Counted from the first letter of the stretch, positions 1 through 10,577 are shown. The stretch: 55,685 bases of DNA from Bacillota bacterium (GCA_021828865.1 JAJZCW010000021.1:1-55685), one strand, 5' to 3'. Program-made: numbers and translations. Notes: a model not told the origin generated them from the sequence alone.

Positions 1-106
1 TGGCGGAGGGGACACACCCGTACCCATCCCGAACACGACGGTTAAGCCCTCCAGCGCCGAGAGTACTAGGACCGCAGGGTCCTGGGAGGCTAGGACGCTG
101 CCAGGC
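1..106 (+). rRNA. rrf: 5S ribosomal RNA, 3' part (5' end outside window)
   Basis: The first ~106 bases match the body of a Firmicute 5S rRNA. They include the conserved CCCATCCCGAACACG segment and the closing CTGCCAGGC at 98-106. The first ~10 bases of the mature RNA lie upstream of the window. A strong terminator follows, so this is the last gene of an rRNA operon. Confidence 0.95.
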
Positions 107-117
107 AAAGAACACAA

Positions 118-155
118 GCGAGAAGCACGGTAACCCCGTTCTTCTCGCGTTTTTA
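118..155 (+). terminator. Rho-independent terminator of the rRNA operon
   Basis: GCGAGAAG (118-125) pairs with CTTCTCGC (141-148), and an inner ACGG/CCGT stem lies within the loop. The hairpin is followed by a GTTTTTATT tract. It closes the rRNA operon before the guaB promoter. Confidence 0.9.
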
Positions 156-173
156 TTATTATTTGTACCTTAG

Positions 174-1713
<1,540 letters not shown>

Positions 1714-1724
1714 GGGTTGGGGAC

Positions 1725-2456
1725 TTGGAAATATGGGCACATCGCGGGGCTAGTGCTTTTTTTCCTGAGAATACGATGTTGGCGTTTGAAGAAGCGTGGA
1801 GAAGTGGCGCGGATGCCATTGAAATTGACGTGCAAAGAACGAGAGACGGAGAACTCGTGGTGATTCACGATGAGACCTTGAATCGCACCACCAATGGGCG
1901 AGGATACGTGTATTCGTCATCGTATTCATGGATCAAGACATTGGATGCAGGAGGGAACATTCACCCACGTTTTCGTGGAGAAAAGATTCCAACACTTCGA
2001 GAAGTGTTGGATTACATTCAATCGACAGGTATGCGTCTCAATATCGAGATTAAAAACGAGCAAGTGAACTATGCGGGGATTGAAATGCAAGTAATTAGGA
2101 CGGTTGAGCAATTTAAGCTTATTGATCGGGTAGTCATTTCTTCATTCAATCACCACACTGTTCAGTTGGTTAAAAATTCAGCTCCGCAATTGGAAACAGC
2201 TTTATTGACGGGAGCATTTACGCATTATTCACCGATCTACGCTCGCCATATCGGAATGATCGGCATACACCCTGCAAAACGCACTGTGAATTCAGTGTAT
2301 ATGCAAGAAGCATTGCTGTATCAAATGAAAGTCAGGCCATACACAGTCAACGAACCTAATATGATTAGGGTATTTCAAGCTCTTGGGGTGGATGCAGTTA
2401 TCACTGATCACCCCAAGATGGCAAGAAAAATTATTAATAATAACGATATAAGTTGA
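1725..2456 (+). CDS. ugpQ: Glycerophosphodiester phosphodiesterase (GDPD family)
   Basis: Expected to hydrolyse glycerophosphodiesters to glycerol-3-phosphate and an alcohol. The 243-aa protein starts at TTG 1725, 11 bases after guaB, behind a G-rich stretch (AGGGGTTGGGG). It has the family hallmarks in order: AHRGASAFFPENT near the N-terminus (His-Arg catalytic pair), EIDVQRTRDGELVVIHD with metal-binding Glu/Asp and a second catalytic His, then EIKNE. No signal peptide is visible, so it is probably cytoplasmic and acts on lipid turnover products. The tight spacing implies co-transcription with guaB. The substrate cannot be read from the sequence. Confidence 0.9.
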   Translation: MEIWAHRGASAFFPENTMLAFEEAWRSGADAIEIDVQRTRDGELVVIHDETLNRTTNGRGYVYSSSYSWIKTLDAGGNIHPRFRGEKIPTLREVLDYIQSTGMRLNIEIKNEQVNYAGIEMQVIRTVEQFKLIDRVVISSFNHHTVQLVKNSAPQLETALLTGAFTHYSPIYARHIGMIGIHPAKRTVNSVYMQEALLYQMKVRPYTVNEPNMIRVFQALGVDAVITDHPKMARKIINNNDIS

Positions 2457-2461
2457 CGTTG

Positions 2462-2470
2462 TGGTATAAT
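2462..2470 (+). promoter_or_regulatory. Extended -10 promoter element
   Basis: TGG directly followed by TATAAT (2465-2470) forms an extended -10 (TGn-TATAAT) immediately after the ugpQ stop. No good -35 lies at the right distance. It would give pdxST and the tiny upstream gene their own start of transcription. Confidence 0.5.
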
Positions 2471-2502
2471 TAAAAAACATGCTTGAAGGGTGTGTGTCTT
2501 AG

Positions 2503-2625
2503 GTGTACCATATGACTCTCCCCTATATTATTGTAAACATCGTGCTTATCGTCGTGGTATTGACGGGTGGTTTTTTTATGTTTAGAAAATTTCTGCGTCA
2601 AATGCACAACGATAAGGACAAATAG
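2503..2625 (+). CDS. Small single-pass membrane protein (37-40 aa)
   Basis: A very short reading frame starts at GTG 2503, 12 bases after TGAAGGG, or at the in-frame ATG 2512. It encodes one hydrophobic helix ([20 protein letters not shown]) followed by a basic tail ending in KDK. It sits downstream of an extended -10 element and upstream of pdxS on the same strand. The composition (one clean transmembrane stretch, positive cytoplasmic tail) is that of a real membrane microprotein, but no family is recognised. Its position corresponds roughly to dacA in Bacillus, although it is unrelated to DacA. Confidence 0.55.
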   Translation: MYHMTLPYIIVNIVLIVVVLTGGFFMFRKFLRQMHNDKDK

Positions 2626-2699
2626 TTGAGAATATTTATTCAATGAGGTTACAATGTAATAATGAATACACGATGCAAATTAGAGAGGATGGATCGCGC

Positions 2700-3584
2700 G
2701 TGGCAATCACGGGTACAGAAAGAGTAAAGCGTGGAATGGCGCAAATGCAAAAAAATGGCGTCATTATGGATGTAATCAATGCAGAACAAGCCAAGGTGGC
2801 AGAGGCAGCAGGAGCTGTGGCTGTGATGGCACTTGAGCGAGTGCCATCAGATATTCGTGCTGCAGGCGGAGTCGCAAGAATGGCTGATCCTACGATTATT
2901 GAAGAAGTGATGAAGTCGGTATCGGTTCCGGTAATGGCAAAGTGCCGTATTGGACATATTGCTGAAGCTCGAATACTTGAAGCACTTGGTGTTGACTACA
3001 TTGATGAGAGTGAAGTGTTGACGCCAGCTGACGACCGTTACCATGTGAATAAAAGAGAATTTACGGTTCCTTTTGTCTGTGGAGCCCGTAACTTGGGGGA
3101 AGCGTTGCGTCGAATAGCTGAAGGTGCTTCCATGATTCGCACCAAAGGGGAGCCAGGCACTGGCAACATCGTTGAAGCAGTAAAACACATGCGTGAAGTC
3201 CAGGCGCAAATACGTAAAGTGGCTTCAATGTCTGAGGACGAGCTGATTGCAGAAGCCAAGAATATTGGTGCACCGATTGAGTTACTGCTCCAAATACACA
3301 AAGATGGCAAGCTTCCAGTAGTCAATTTTGCTGCGGGTGGAGTGGCCACCCCTGCTGATGCGGCTCTGATGATGGAACTTGGCGCAGACGGTATTTTTGT
3401 GGGATCAGGAATTTTCAAATCTGAGAGTCCGGAAAAATTTGCTCGTGCGATCGTCGATGCCACCATGAACTATAAAGATTACGATTTGCTTGCAAAACTT
3501 TCTCATGGCCTCGGAACACCCATGCGTGGTATTGAACTCTCTACATTAAACGACAACGAACGGATGGCTGAGCGCGGTTGGTAA
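2700..3584 (+). CDS. pdxS: Pyridoxal 5'-phosphate synthase subunit PdxS
   Basis: Makes PLP from ribose 5-phosphate, glyceraldehyde 3-phosphate and ammonia in a dodecamer with PdxT. Starting at GTG 2700, with AGAGAGGAT 11 bases upstream, gives 294 aa, exactly the Bacillus length and the expected N-terminus ([14 protein letters not shown]). Lys81 in VMAKCRIGH and Lys149 in RTKGEPGTG are the two Schiff-base lysines. The closing MAERGW is also typical. In-frame ATGs at 2643 and 2673 would add a non-conserved extension and lack ribosome binding sites. The stop overlaps the pdxT start by 7 bases. Confidence 0.97.
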   Translation: MAITGTERVKRGMAQMQKNGVIMDVINAEQAKVAEAAGAVAVMALERVPSDIRAAGGVARMADPTIIEEVMKSVSVPVMAKCRIGHIAEARILEALGVDYIDESEVLTPADDRYHVNKREFTVPFVCGARNLGEALRRIAEGASMIRTKGEPGTGNIVEAVKHMREVQAQIRKVASMSEDELIAEAKNIGAPIELLLQIHKDGKLPVVNFAAGGVATPADAALMMELGADGIFVGSGIFKSESPEKFARAIVDATMNYKDYDLLAKLSHGLGTPMRGIELSTLNDNERMAERGW

Positions 3585-4180
3585 GCGAGAAACGTTTGAA
3601 TATTGGTGTCTTGAATGTGCAGGGAGCCGTCAGTGAGCATGCTGAATTTGTCAGGTCTTTGGGAGATAACGTGGTTTTGGTCAAACATCCCGAAGACCTT
3701 GATCAAATTGATGGATTGATCATACCCGGCGGAGAGAGTACCACAATTGGAAAATTGATGGATAAATACCAATTATCAGAAACTGTTAGAGAAAAAGCCA
3801 ATAAAGGATTCCCTCTGTTTGGCACATGTGCAGGCTTAATTTTGCTTGCTGATGAAATCGAAGGCAATGAAAAAGCTCACTTACAACTCATGAATATTAC
3901 CGTGAACCGCAATAGCTTTGGCAGGCAAAGAGAATCATTCGAAACGCTTTTAGCTGTGAATGGTGTTGCAGAAGATTTCCCTGCAGTCTTTATCAGAGCA
4001 CCACATATTGTGGAATTTGCTGCAGATGTAAACGTTCTTTCTGAATATGAAGGAAGAGTGGTGGCAGCTCAACAAGGTAATTTATTAGTGACTGCTTTTC
4101 ATCCGGAATTGACAGAGGACATGAGGATTCACCGTCATTTCAGGCAAATCGTGGATAACTACAAGAAAGCGCAGCAATAG
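3578..4180 (+). CDS. pdxT: Pyridoxal 5'-phosphate synthase glutaminase subunit PdxT
   Basis: Glutaminase that hydrolyses glutamine and channels ammonia to PdxS. The 200-aa protein starts at TTG 3578 inside the last codons of pdxS, so translation is probably coupled. It is a class I glutamine amidotransferase with the PGGESTT oxyanion-strand motif, nucleophile Cys84 in GTCAGL, and His175/Glu177 in FHPELT completing the triad. The pair is the complete DXP-independent vitamin B6 route. It feeds the several PLP enzymes seen elsewhere in the window. Confidence 0.96.
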   Translation: MVSEKRLNIGVLNVQGAVSEHAEFVRSLGDNVVLVKHPEDLDQIDGLIIPGGESTTIGKLMDKYQLSETVREKANKGFPLFGTCAGLILLADEIEGNEKAHLQLMNITVNRNSFGRQRESFETLLAVNGVAEDFPAVFIRAPHIVEFAADVNVLSEYEGRVVAAQQGNLLVTAFHPELTEDMRIHRHFRQIVDNYKKAQQ

Positions 4181-4248
4181 AGTATAAAGCGATAAAATTG
4201 CCTTTTGACATCCAAAAATGGCCGTGTCGTTGCAGGAGGTCGTTTTCT

Positions 4249-4929
4249 GTGCATGTTGGCATAGCTAGTGTGAATGATTGGGCATTAAAACGCATACAAA
4301 GATACATTCCTTCTCCACATAAAGTGTATGCTGTCCAACAAAAGGACAGCTTACTGCAGCAATGTGTGGATTATGGTTTGGATGTGCTTTTTTATGAAGT
4401 GGCATATGTCACCAGGTCGCAATTAACCATTTGGAGGAATATCGCAAAAGTCCCCAATACCAATCTGGTATTGATCTCTCCAGTTCAAAATAGAGAAATC
4501 GAGGAGAAAGTCCTAAAACTCGGGGTATATGATATTATTTCAAAGCCATTAAACGACATGGGGGATGACATTCAACGGATCTTAAATGCACTCAACAAAA
4601 AAGATGCGTTGACACAAAAGTATGAAATGACCATGCGTTCGTTCCATGATGCTATTGTGAATGTGCGTGGAAAACGCATCAGCCTCTCTCATACCGAACT
4701 TGAATTGCTGCAGGCGCTTGTATCTGCCAAAGGGCAGTATGTGACAACAGAGCAATTGATCAATAAGGTATGGGGTGCGTTAGGATCAGGAAAAAAAGAG
4801 GACCTATACGTATATATATCCCGTCTTCGTGAAAAAGTGGAGGAGAATCCTGCCTCCCCACAACTGATCGTGTCATCGAGGGGATTTGGTTATACTTTTA
4901 ATGGCGAAGTATCCATTGAGCGAGAATAA
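4249..4929 (+). CDS. OmpR/PhoB-type winged-helix regulator with degenerate receiver
   Basis: A 226-aa two-domain protein. Residues ~1-115 look like a response-regulator receiver, but the phospho-acceptor strand reads DVLFYEV, with Glu where the Asp is expected, and the N-terminal acidic pair is missing. The SKP lysine near the end of the domain is kept. Residues ~130-222 form an OmpR/PhoB DNA-binding domain (SHTELELLQAL, then YVYISRLREKVE and SSRGFGYTF). The start at GTG 4249 is chosen because AGGAGG lies at 4234-4239. A TTG at 4198 is in frame but has no site. It lies 69 bases after pdxT and 35 before serS, with no histidine kinase nearby. It is probably an orphan, phosphorylation-independent regulator; its target is unknown. 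Confidence 0.8.
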   Translation: MHVGIASVNDWALKRIQRYIPSPHKVYAVQQKDSLLQQCVDYGLDVLFYEVAYVTRSQLTIWRNIAKVPNTNLVLISPVQNREIEEKVLKLGVYDIISKPLNDMGDDIQRILNALNKKDALTQKYEMTMRSFHDAIVNVRGKRISLSHTELELLQALVSAKGQYVTTEQLINKVWGALGSGKKEDLYVYISRLREKVEENPASPQLIVSSRGFGYTFNGEVSIERE

Positions 4930-4964
4930 GGAGACGCGCAGTATCGTAGTGAGGAGTTGAACCA

Positions 4965-6254
4965 ATGCTGGATGCAAAACTGTTACGCCAAAATCCAGAG
5001 ATCATCAGGCAATCATTAGAAAAGAGAAATGAACCGCCGGAAACGCTCTCCTTGTTTGAGCGGTTTTTTTCCGTGGATAAGGAACGCCGAGAACTTATTC
5101 TCCAGACTGAATCTCTAAAAGCAAAGCGTAACGCTGTTTCGCAAGAAGTGGCGATTCGTAAACAAAACAAACAGGATGCCGATGATTTAATCGAGGATAT
5201 GCGCACAGTTGGCGACCAGATCAAAGCGTTCGATGATCGTCTAAAATTATTGGACGACGAGCAAACTTATATTCTCATGCGTCTACCAAATATTCCTCAT
5301 GAAAGTGTGCCATACGGTAAATCAGAAGAGGATAATCCAGAGATTCGGAAACATGGAGTACTGCCAACTTTTTCTTTTTCCCCCAAACCACATTGGGAAC
5401 TTGGTGTAAACCTCGGAATTCTTGATTTTGAAAGAGCGGCTAAGGTGACCGGGTCAAGGTTTGTGTTTGCATCCGGGTTAGGGGCAAGACTTGAGCGGGC
5501 ACTGATCAATTTTATGATCGATGTACAAACGGGAGAACGTGGCTATGTGGAAGTTTGGCCACCGTATTTGGTCAATAAAGATAGCATGACAGGCACAGGA
5601 AATTTGCCGAAGTTCGAGGAAGATGTATTTAAAATATCGGATTGGGATTATTATCTCATTCCAACCGCCGAGGTACCGGTCACGAATTTGCATCGCGACG
5701 AAATTCTTTTGAATGAGCAATTGCCCATAAAATACGCAGGGTTTAGCACGTGTTTTCGGTCAGAGGCGGGATCAGGAGGCAAGGATACTCGAGGTCTGAT
5801 TCGTTTACACCAGTTCAACAAAGTGGAACTTGTCCGTTTTGTTTTGCCAGAGGACTCGTATGAGGCATTGAACTCGATCGTGGAAGATGCAGAAGTCATC
5901 TTGCAAAAATTGAACCTTGCTTATCGTGTCATTGAGATCTGCACAGGAGATCTTGGCTTTAAGGAAACCAAAAAATACGACTTGGAAGTATGGTTGCCTT
6001 CCGCCAATACTTACCGCGAAATCTCCTCTTGTAGTAATTTTGAGGATTTTCAGGCCCGTCGCAGTAATATACGTTTTCGCAGAACTGAGAAAGCCAAGCC
6101 AGAGTTTGTTCATACGTTAAATGGCTCAGGATTGGCAATTGGCCGCACAGTGGCCGCAATCCTTGAAAACTATCAGGAGGAAGATGGCTCGGTTCGTGTT
6201 CCTGATGTACTAAAGCCGTACCTTGGCGGACTCGATCGTTTAACCAGAGCTTAA
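4965..6254 (+). CDS. serS: Seryl-tRNA synthetase
   Basis: Charges tRNA-Ser with serine using ATP (class II synthetase). The 429-aa protein has an N-terminal coiled-coil arm (about residues 30-105, rich in K/E/Q), then the catalytic core. Motif 2 is [16 protein letters not shown] with the following LHQF, and motif 3 is [20 protein letters not shown]. The C-terminus [13 protein letters not shown] is standard. The start ATG 4965 is preceded by GAGGAG. Only 35 bases separate it from the upstream regulator, leaving no room for a T-box, so it is expressed from upstream promoters. It keeps the pdxS-pdxT-serS order of Bacillus. Confidence 0.97.
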   Translation: MLDAKLLRQNPEIIRQSLEKRNEPPETLSLFERFFSVDKERRELILQTESLKAKRNAVSQEVAIRKQNKQDADDLIEDMRTVGDQIKAFDDRLKLLDDEQTYILMRLPNIPHESVPYGKSEEDNPEIRKHGVLPTFSFSPKPHWELGVNLGILDFERAAKVTGSRFVFASGLGARLERALINFMIDVQTGERGYVEVWPPYLVNKDSMTGTGNLPKFEEDVFKISDWDYYLIPTAEVPVTNLHRDEILLNEQLPIKYAGFSTCFRSEAGSGGKDTRGLIRLHQFNKVELVRFVLPEDSYEALNSIVEDAEVILQKLNLAYRVIEICTGDLGFKETKKYDLEVWLPSANTYREISSCSNFEDFQARRSNIRFRRTEKAKPEFVHTLNGSGLAIGRTVAAILENYQEEDGSVRVPDVLKPYLGGLDRLTRA

Positions 6255-6262
6255 AACAATTT

Positions 6263-6541
6263 ATGGTTGGAAAAGTGCTATGGCTGGTTGCCATCATCAT
6301 TCTCATCGTATCGATTGTCATTCAATATAGGGCATTGAATCGTATTGCCTTCAGTCGATCAATGTTTATCAGTGGAATGGCGTTTTTAACTTCTTTTATT
6401 GTGACGTTAACACCATTTTCACGGGTGGCGGTTTGGATTTTGTTTATCTTGTTTGAGGCGATAGGATGGATTTTCCTATTGTTTATAACTTATAAATCTT
6501 GGGTACGACTTCGCTCCACTCGTTCGTCAATTAGAAAATAA
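6263..6541 (+). CDS. Small integral membrane protein, unknown function
   Basis: A 92-aa protein whose ATG is 8 bases after the serS stop. It shows three hydrophobic segments (about residues 3-20, 33-50 and 56-77) and a basic C-terminal tail rich in Arg/Ser. No clear ribosome binding site precedes it, so translation may be coupled to serS. A terminator follows directly, which makes it the last gene of the guaB-serS transcription block. No family is recognised. Confidence 0.65.
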   Translation: MVGKVLWLVAIIILIVSIVIQYRALNRIAFSRSMFISGMAFLTSFIVTLTPFSRVAVWILFILFEAIGWIFLLFITYKSWVRLRSTRSSIRK

Positions 6542-6562
6542 TAAGCAGGGAAGTATGTAAAA

Positions 6563-6588
6563 GTCGGTGGTGATCATCGGCTTTTTTT
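6563..6588 (+). terminator. Rho-independent terminator after the serS block
   Basis: GTCGGTG (6563-6569) pairs, with two G-U wobbles, with CATCGGC (6575-6581) around a 5-base loop. Seven T's follow (6582-6588). It ends the guaB-to-serS gene run. Confidence 0.8.
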
Positions 6589-6684
6589 GTCGTTTAGGTG
6601 ATTACCTACATATAGTGAATAAGCGATGTCGTTCTGCTTGATGCGTTGTATTGCCAGTTCAATAATAAGGGGAGAGGCACGGCT

Positions 6685-7326
6685 ATGGCCAATCGAATGA
6701 AGACGAAACGCCGCTCATTAACAATGAATCATCCAAAAAAGAAAAGAAGCACGGGCTCCAAAAGAACATCAGGATTAGATCATCAGGTTACTGGGGAATT
6801 GGTGAATGATCCAGTGACAGTCATCGAAAACAAACAAGTAGAGGAGATTCAGACAAAGCCTTTGGAGAAACAGCCGGCACAAATTACCCTCCGACCGTTA
6901 TCTCCAGTGGATCAGGCGTGGATCATGCAGGTGACCAAAGAAGAAATGGGGCCCATTTTTCTTGAAAGTTACGGGTATGAACTGAATTTGGACAATGTGA
7001 TGCAATACGTGCATTCAGCTCAAACCAGAATCATCTTGGTCAATGATCAACTCGCAGGATACGTAAGTGTTGTGGTGGATGAAAGCGGGAAAATGAATGT
7101 GGGTTCCCTAGTATTGACTGGTTCACACAAGAGGCAGGGGTATGGTACCAGAATCATGAAACTGCTTGAACAAGAAGCGAGAAGCATGGGACTGATTGAA
7201 ATGGAGGCATTTGTTCAATCCTCCAATCAGGCTAGTTTTCATTTTTTGCAGAAGCTTGGTTACCAAGAAGTACCTTCCATGCAAGCACAAACGAAAGTAC
7301 TTATCAAAAATTTGCGCATCACTTGA
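6685..7326 (+). CDS. GNAT-family N-acetyltransferase with basic N-terminal extension
   Basis: A 213-aa protein from ATG 6685, chosen because GGGGAGAGG lies just upstream; an in-frame ATG at 6646 has no site. Residues ~1-75 are a low-complexity, Lys/Arg/Ser-rich extension (MKTKRRSLTMNHPKKKRS) and then a charged linker. Residues ~78-210 are a GNAT fold with the acetyl-CoA loop seen as HKRQGYGTRIMKLLEQEA, followed by NQASFHFLQKLGYQEV. It should transfer an acetyl group from acetyl-CoA to an unknown amine. The basic tail suggests contact with nucleic acid or ribosomes, which is speculation. A hairpin lies downstream. Confidence 0.8.
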   Translation: MANRMKTKRRSLTMNHPKKKRSTGSKRTSGLDHQVTGELVNDPVTVIENKQVEEIQTKPLEKQPAQITLRPLSPVDQAWIMQVTKEEMGPIFLESYGYELNLDNVMQYVHSAQTRIILVNDQLAGYVSVVVDESGKMNVGSLVLTGSHKRQGYGTRIMKLLEQEARSMGLIEMEAFVQSSNQASFHFLQKLGYQEVPSMQAQTKVLIKNLRIT

Positions 7327-7336
7327 TCAAGACGTA

Positions 7337-7368
7337 GTGGCTGTCCAAAATTGTAACAGGACAGCCAC
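7337..7368. terminator. Hairpin between convergent genes
   Basis: GTGGCTGTCC (7337-7346) and GGACAGCCAC (7359-7368) form a perfect 10-bp stem with a 12-base loop. It lies between the convergent acetyltransferase gene and the minus-strand gene ending at 7378. There is no T-tract on either side, so it may be a transcript-end hairpin rather than a classic terminator. Confidence 0.5.
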
Positions 7369-7377
7369 GATTGAACT

Positions 7378-7632
7378 TTACCACCAAAGCCATGGGTATA
7401 ATGCACCAATGGCTAACCAGGGCAAGAAAAAGAGTGGCCAAAAAACGAGTTCAGCAGAACCTGCATCGTTTGCCTCTTCTTCTGTCGACGTAAAGCCAGC
7501 CTGACGAACGCGACTCAGGTATAAACCATCATCATTGACAGAATGCAGAATTCCATAGTGAGGTCTGCCATGTGCATGAACTACTACCGGTTGGCCGACC
7601 AACGATCGGGCTCGATGATATAAAGGATGCAT
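7378..7632 (-). CDS. Small protein with SH3-like N-terminus and hydrophobic Trp/Pro-rich tail
   Basis: Starting at ATG 7632, behind AGGAGGGA, gives 84 aa. An in-frame start 11 codons earlier would place the ribosome binding site inside the gene. Residues ~10-45 read LVGQPVVVHAHGRPHYGILHSVNDDGLYLSRV in overall pattern, like the small beta-barrel found in Bacillus spore-coat-associated proteins that hold a short segment against a ligand. The last ~20 residues (FWPLFFLPWLAIGALYPWLWW pattern) are strongly hydrophobic and Trp-rich, a likely membrane anchor. The spore-surface idea is an inference from this pattern only. Confidence 0.6.
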   Translation of the reverse strand: MHPLYHRARSLVGQPVVVHAHGRPHYGILHSVNDDGLYLSRVRQAGFTSTEEEANDAGSAELVFWPLFFLPWLAIGALYPWLWW

Positions 7633-7714
7633 CTGTGAATCCCTCCTTGGGTTCAATAGATGCATCCCATAATAAAAGTGACATGGATATCTGCCACCAG
7701 GGCGTGATGCTGTC

Positions 7715-9103
7715 CTATTTTTTTAACAATTGCTTCATCAATAGAGCTAATTCTTTTGTCTGTTCCACACGGGAGAACTGACGTATTATTGCATGATTGG
7801 GTTCAAAAGGTCTTTTGGTGGCAAATGATTGATACAATTGTAGAATGGCAGCTGCAATTGCTTCGGTATCTTTTGGAGGGACAACCACCCCTGCACTGGC
7901 AGAACGGATGATACCGGCTCCCTCCCCTTCCTGCATGAGCGCGAGGATCGGACGGTGAGCGTATAGATATTCATAGAGTTTTCCGGGGATATACATGGCG
8001 GATTGCGCCTGACCTTCACCGATTAACAGCAGCGCATGGGACTTTTCCATCGCTTCAATGACTTTATCATGGGAGAGATAGCCCAAAAGCTCTACGTGAT
8101 CCAACAAACGATGCTTTTTCAGTAATTTTTGATGATCATTTTTCCCGGGATAATCAAATACACCTGCAAATTGAACGCGAATGTCTTTGGCAGGAAGTTG
8201 GCCCGATTGAAGCAATCCAGAAAGAGCCTCAAAAAATGCGGCAGGCGACCTTTCCGGATATAAAATACCCGCATAAAAAATAGTGAATGGCCCCTCCGTT
8301 GGTGCGGGAGGAGTTTCCGAAGCGTAATCATTCGGGTCGACGCCGTTACGGATCAGTGAGATTTTACTTTTGGATCCAGGATATTTCCCTGCAAATAACT
8401 CACAAAAACTGTCCGTTACCGTCATGATGGCATCTGCTTTTTCGAATACTTGCTTCTCCATCCTGGATTCCAATTCTCTGCGCACTCCAGTGCGGGCATA
8501 ATGCATATTGTCCATCCATGGATCGCGAAAGTCAGCTACCCACTTGACGCCAGTCCATCGCTTAATGAGCAGACCGGCAATGTGGGTGCTATTGGGCCCT
8601 GAAGTGGTATAAATACAGTCTATCTGATGCTTTTTAACGAGTGAGCGGCCTTTGAAAGCGGCCTGTAGCGCCCAGAGCACTGACTCATCAGGAATGAGCA
8701 GATAGTCTTTTGTCGCTTTCAACCATTGCCCCAAGCGTTTCTTTAATGAGGGCGAATTGGCAGTAGATGCCCCGCTCGCATGGGATGCTGACGTGTTCTG
8801 GCTCGTGGATACTGGGCTAGAAGGATTTCCGGTGATGAATCTGCCGATTAACTTGGACACCATGTCGCGGACGCGCACCACTTGAACCTCATTTGGTATT
8901 TCACTCAACAACTTTTGGTCCATTGTGGCGGAATAAACGCCATCTGTGGTAAGGACCGTAACGCGCCACTCATACTTGCCCAAATAACGGACAAATTTGA
9001 GCGGCCTTTGTACGCCGATTCCCCCCACCGGAGGAAACAGGTAACTGATCATCAGGACGTTGGACGGTGTACTGTCACTTACGTCCGGCGGGGAAGAAAT
9101 CAT
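7715..9103 (-). CDS. Glycosyltransferase family 4 protein
   Basis: A 462-aa GT-B fold retaining glycosyltransferase. The N-terminal acceptor domain begins SYLFPPVGGIGVQRPLKFVRYL. The C-terminal donor domain shows FTIFYAGILYPERSP, LLGYLSHDKVIEAM and PGKLYEYLYAHRPILAL, where the Glu of the EX7-type motif contacts the sugar nucleotide. A Ser/Ala/Thr-rich linker (about residues 95-120) separates parts of the N-terminal domain. Its start codon overlaps the stop of the upstream nucleotide-sugar dehydrogenase by 4 bases, so the two are translated together and probably build a uronic-acid-containing surface polysaccharide. The sugar transferred is not determined. Confidence 0.85.
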   Translation of the reverse strand: MISSPPDVSDSTPSNVLMISYLFPPVGGIGVQRPLKFVRYLGKYEWRVTVLTTDGVYSATMDQKLLSEIPNEVQVVRVRDMVSKLIGRFITGNPSSPVSTSQNTSASHASGASTANSPSLKKRLGQWLKATKDYLLIPDESVLWALQAAFKGRSLVKKHQIDCIYTTSGPNSTHIAGLLIKRWTGVKWVADFRDPWMDNMHYARTGVRRELESRMEKQVFEKADAIMTVTDSFCELFAGKYPGSKSKISLIRNGVDPNDYASETPPAPTEGPFTIFYAGILYPERSPAAFFEALSGLLQSGQLPAKDIRVQFAGVFDYPGKNDHQKLLKKHRLLDHVELLGYLSHDKVIEAMEKSHALLLIGEGQAQSAMYIPGKLYEYLYAHRPILALMQEGEGAGIIRSASAGVVVPPKDTEAIAAAILQLYQSFATKRPFEPNHAIIRQFSRVEQTKELALLMKQLLKK

Positions 9104-10392
9104 CCGTTTTTCACCTCAGAAGGATACGGTGCGACATAAGGAGTCAGCCTGTCTTTCAAGTCCACTAATACTACATCCGGCTTGCATTGCCGTAACGCTT
9201 TGGCCCAATCTACGTTTGAAAATTCAGGTTGCCATGTGCCGACAAGGATGGCATCTGCTCCGGTTAGGCATTCTTCGAGCGATTCGACCTGATAGGGAAG
9301 CATTTCCGTGACAGTGGGATCATACGCTTTGACTTTGGCCCCATAGGAAATTAATAGTTCCGTGCAATCTACCGCAGGACTGTTGCGTGTATCATTGGAT
9401 CCATCTTTCATGCCAAGGCCGAGTACAGCCACATGGCTGTTCGCGATTGATTTTCCAATGTCCGTTAATTCGCCAGCCATCCGATCCATCAAGTAGTTGG
9501 GCACATAAGCATTGATCTGGCGCGCCAAGCGAAAGAGTGGCATGGCATTTTCATCGTCAAGTGAGGCATTCAAATAGTGATACGCGTTCGGAATGCAATA
9601 GCCCCCTACGCCAATGCCGGGTTCAAGAAGATGTACGCGTGGGTGCGTGTTGGCCATTCTAATCAGTTCATAGACGTTCATGTTGCGCGCTTCCGAATAA
9701 CGAGCGAGTTGTTGCGCGAGTGCGATATTCACGTCACGTTGCGCGTTTTCTACCACTTTAACAGCTTCTGCCACTGACAACGTGGTGATATGGAGTTGCC
9801 CCGAGGTCAACTCGCCAAGCAGTTCTTTAGCCGCCTGTGCACAGGACTCCGTATAGCCACCAAGCACAATGTCAAGTGTTTGGAATTCGTACATGGCTCT
9901 GCCTTCAGCCACGCGCTCAGCTGCATAGGCAACATGAAAATCAACGCCGGGTTCCATTCCACTTTTGGCTTTGAGCCGGGGAATCAGTTCTTTTTCCATC
10001 ATGCCGGGAACGAGTGTGCTGCGAATCAACACCAAATCTCCTGGCTTGATGGCTTGTCCCAAATCTTCCATGGCGTGAAAAAGAGGGGCGGTGTTGAGTT
10101 CACCGTCAAGACTTACCGGAATCCCCACAGTAACAATGAAAGCTTGACTGGCGCGGGTGTCTTGCCAACTTGAGGTGGGGGTGAAACGTCCACTTTGCAA
10201 ATGCCTTTGCAGGATAGAAGAAAGCGTTTCTCCCTGGTAATCTTCGTGGACAGAAGTTTGTCCCTGTAATAATTGTTCAATTTTCCTGTGGTCTACATCG
10301 ATCCCGATCACTTGAAGTCCCTTTTCACAAAAAGAAAGTGATAGCGGTAAACCGATGAACCCCAATCCGACAACGCTAATTGTTTTTTTCAT
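9100..10392 (-). CDS. Nucleotide-sugar dehydrogenase (UDP-ManNAc / UDP-glucose 6-dehydrogenase family)
   Basis: Four-electron NAD-dependent oxidation of a UDP-hexose to the uronic acid. The 430-aa protein starts with the Rossmann motif VVGLGFIGLPLS, has the Glu-containing AAERVAEG segment, and carries the catalytic Cys in GVGGYCIPNAYHYL. The UDP-binding C-terminal domain includes VLGLGMKDGSNDTRNSPA. The PNAYHYL continuation after the Cys is closer to the UDP-ManNAc branch (WecC-type) than to UDP-glucose dehydrogenases, but this is a tentative reading. It is first in a two-gene operon with a family 4 glycosyltransferase. Confidence 0.88.
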   Translation of the reverse strand: MKKTISVVGLGFIGLPLSLSFCEKGLQVIGIDVDHRKIEQLLQGQTSVHEDYQGETLSSILQRHLQSGRFTPTSSWQDTRASQAFIVTVGIPVSLDGELNTAPLFHAMEDLGQAIKPGDLVLIRSTLVPGMMEKELIPRLKAKSGMEPGVDFHVAYAAERVAEGRAMYEFQTLDIVLGGYTESCAQAAKELLGELTSGQLHITTLSVAEAVKVVENAQRDVNIALAQQLARYSEARNMNVYELIRMANTHPRVHLLEPGIGVGGYCIPNAYHYLNASLDDENAMPLFRLARQINAYVPNYLMDRMAGELTDIGKSIANSHVAVLGLGMKDGSNDTRNSPAVDCTELLISYGAKVKAYDPTVTEMLPYQVESLEECLTGADAILVGTWQPEFSNVDWAKALRQCKPDVVLVDLKDRLTPYVAPYPSEVKNG

Positions 10393-10501
10393 CTACTTGG
10401 TGATCCTCCAGACTAGTTTGATTTCATTATATAAACGTATCACATCAATGTGTATAGGATGTGAAAAATAATATACATATTCATTAAAACAAAAGTTAAC
10501 G

Positions 10502-10530
10502 TTGACGTACGGTTAATTGCTTTGCATAAT
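10502..10530 (+). promoter_or_regulatory. Sigma-A promoter for the dienelactone hydrolase gene
   Basis: TTGACG (10502-10507), 17-base spacer, CATAAT (10525-10530), each 5/6 to consensus. The start of transcription near 10537 leaves a ~40-nt leader containing the GGAGGGA ribosome binding site. Confidence 0.75.
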
Positions 10531-10577
10531 CAGAATATGATCATTTTTATCACATTCTAATACATGGAGGGAAGATC

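Noticed and set aside
2453..2458. TTGACG before the small membrane protein gene as a -35
   Set aside because: It is only 6 bases from the TATAAT; the extended -10 is the better reading.
4930..4964. T-box or other leader before serS
   Set aside because: Only 35 bases separate serS from the upstream gene, too short for such a leader.
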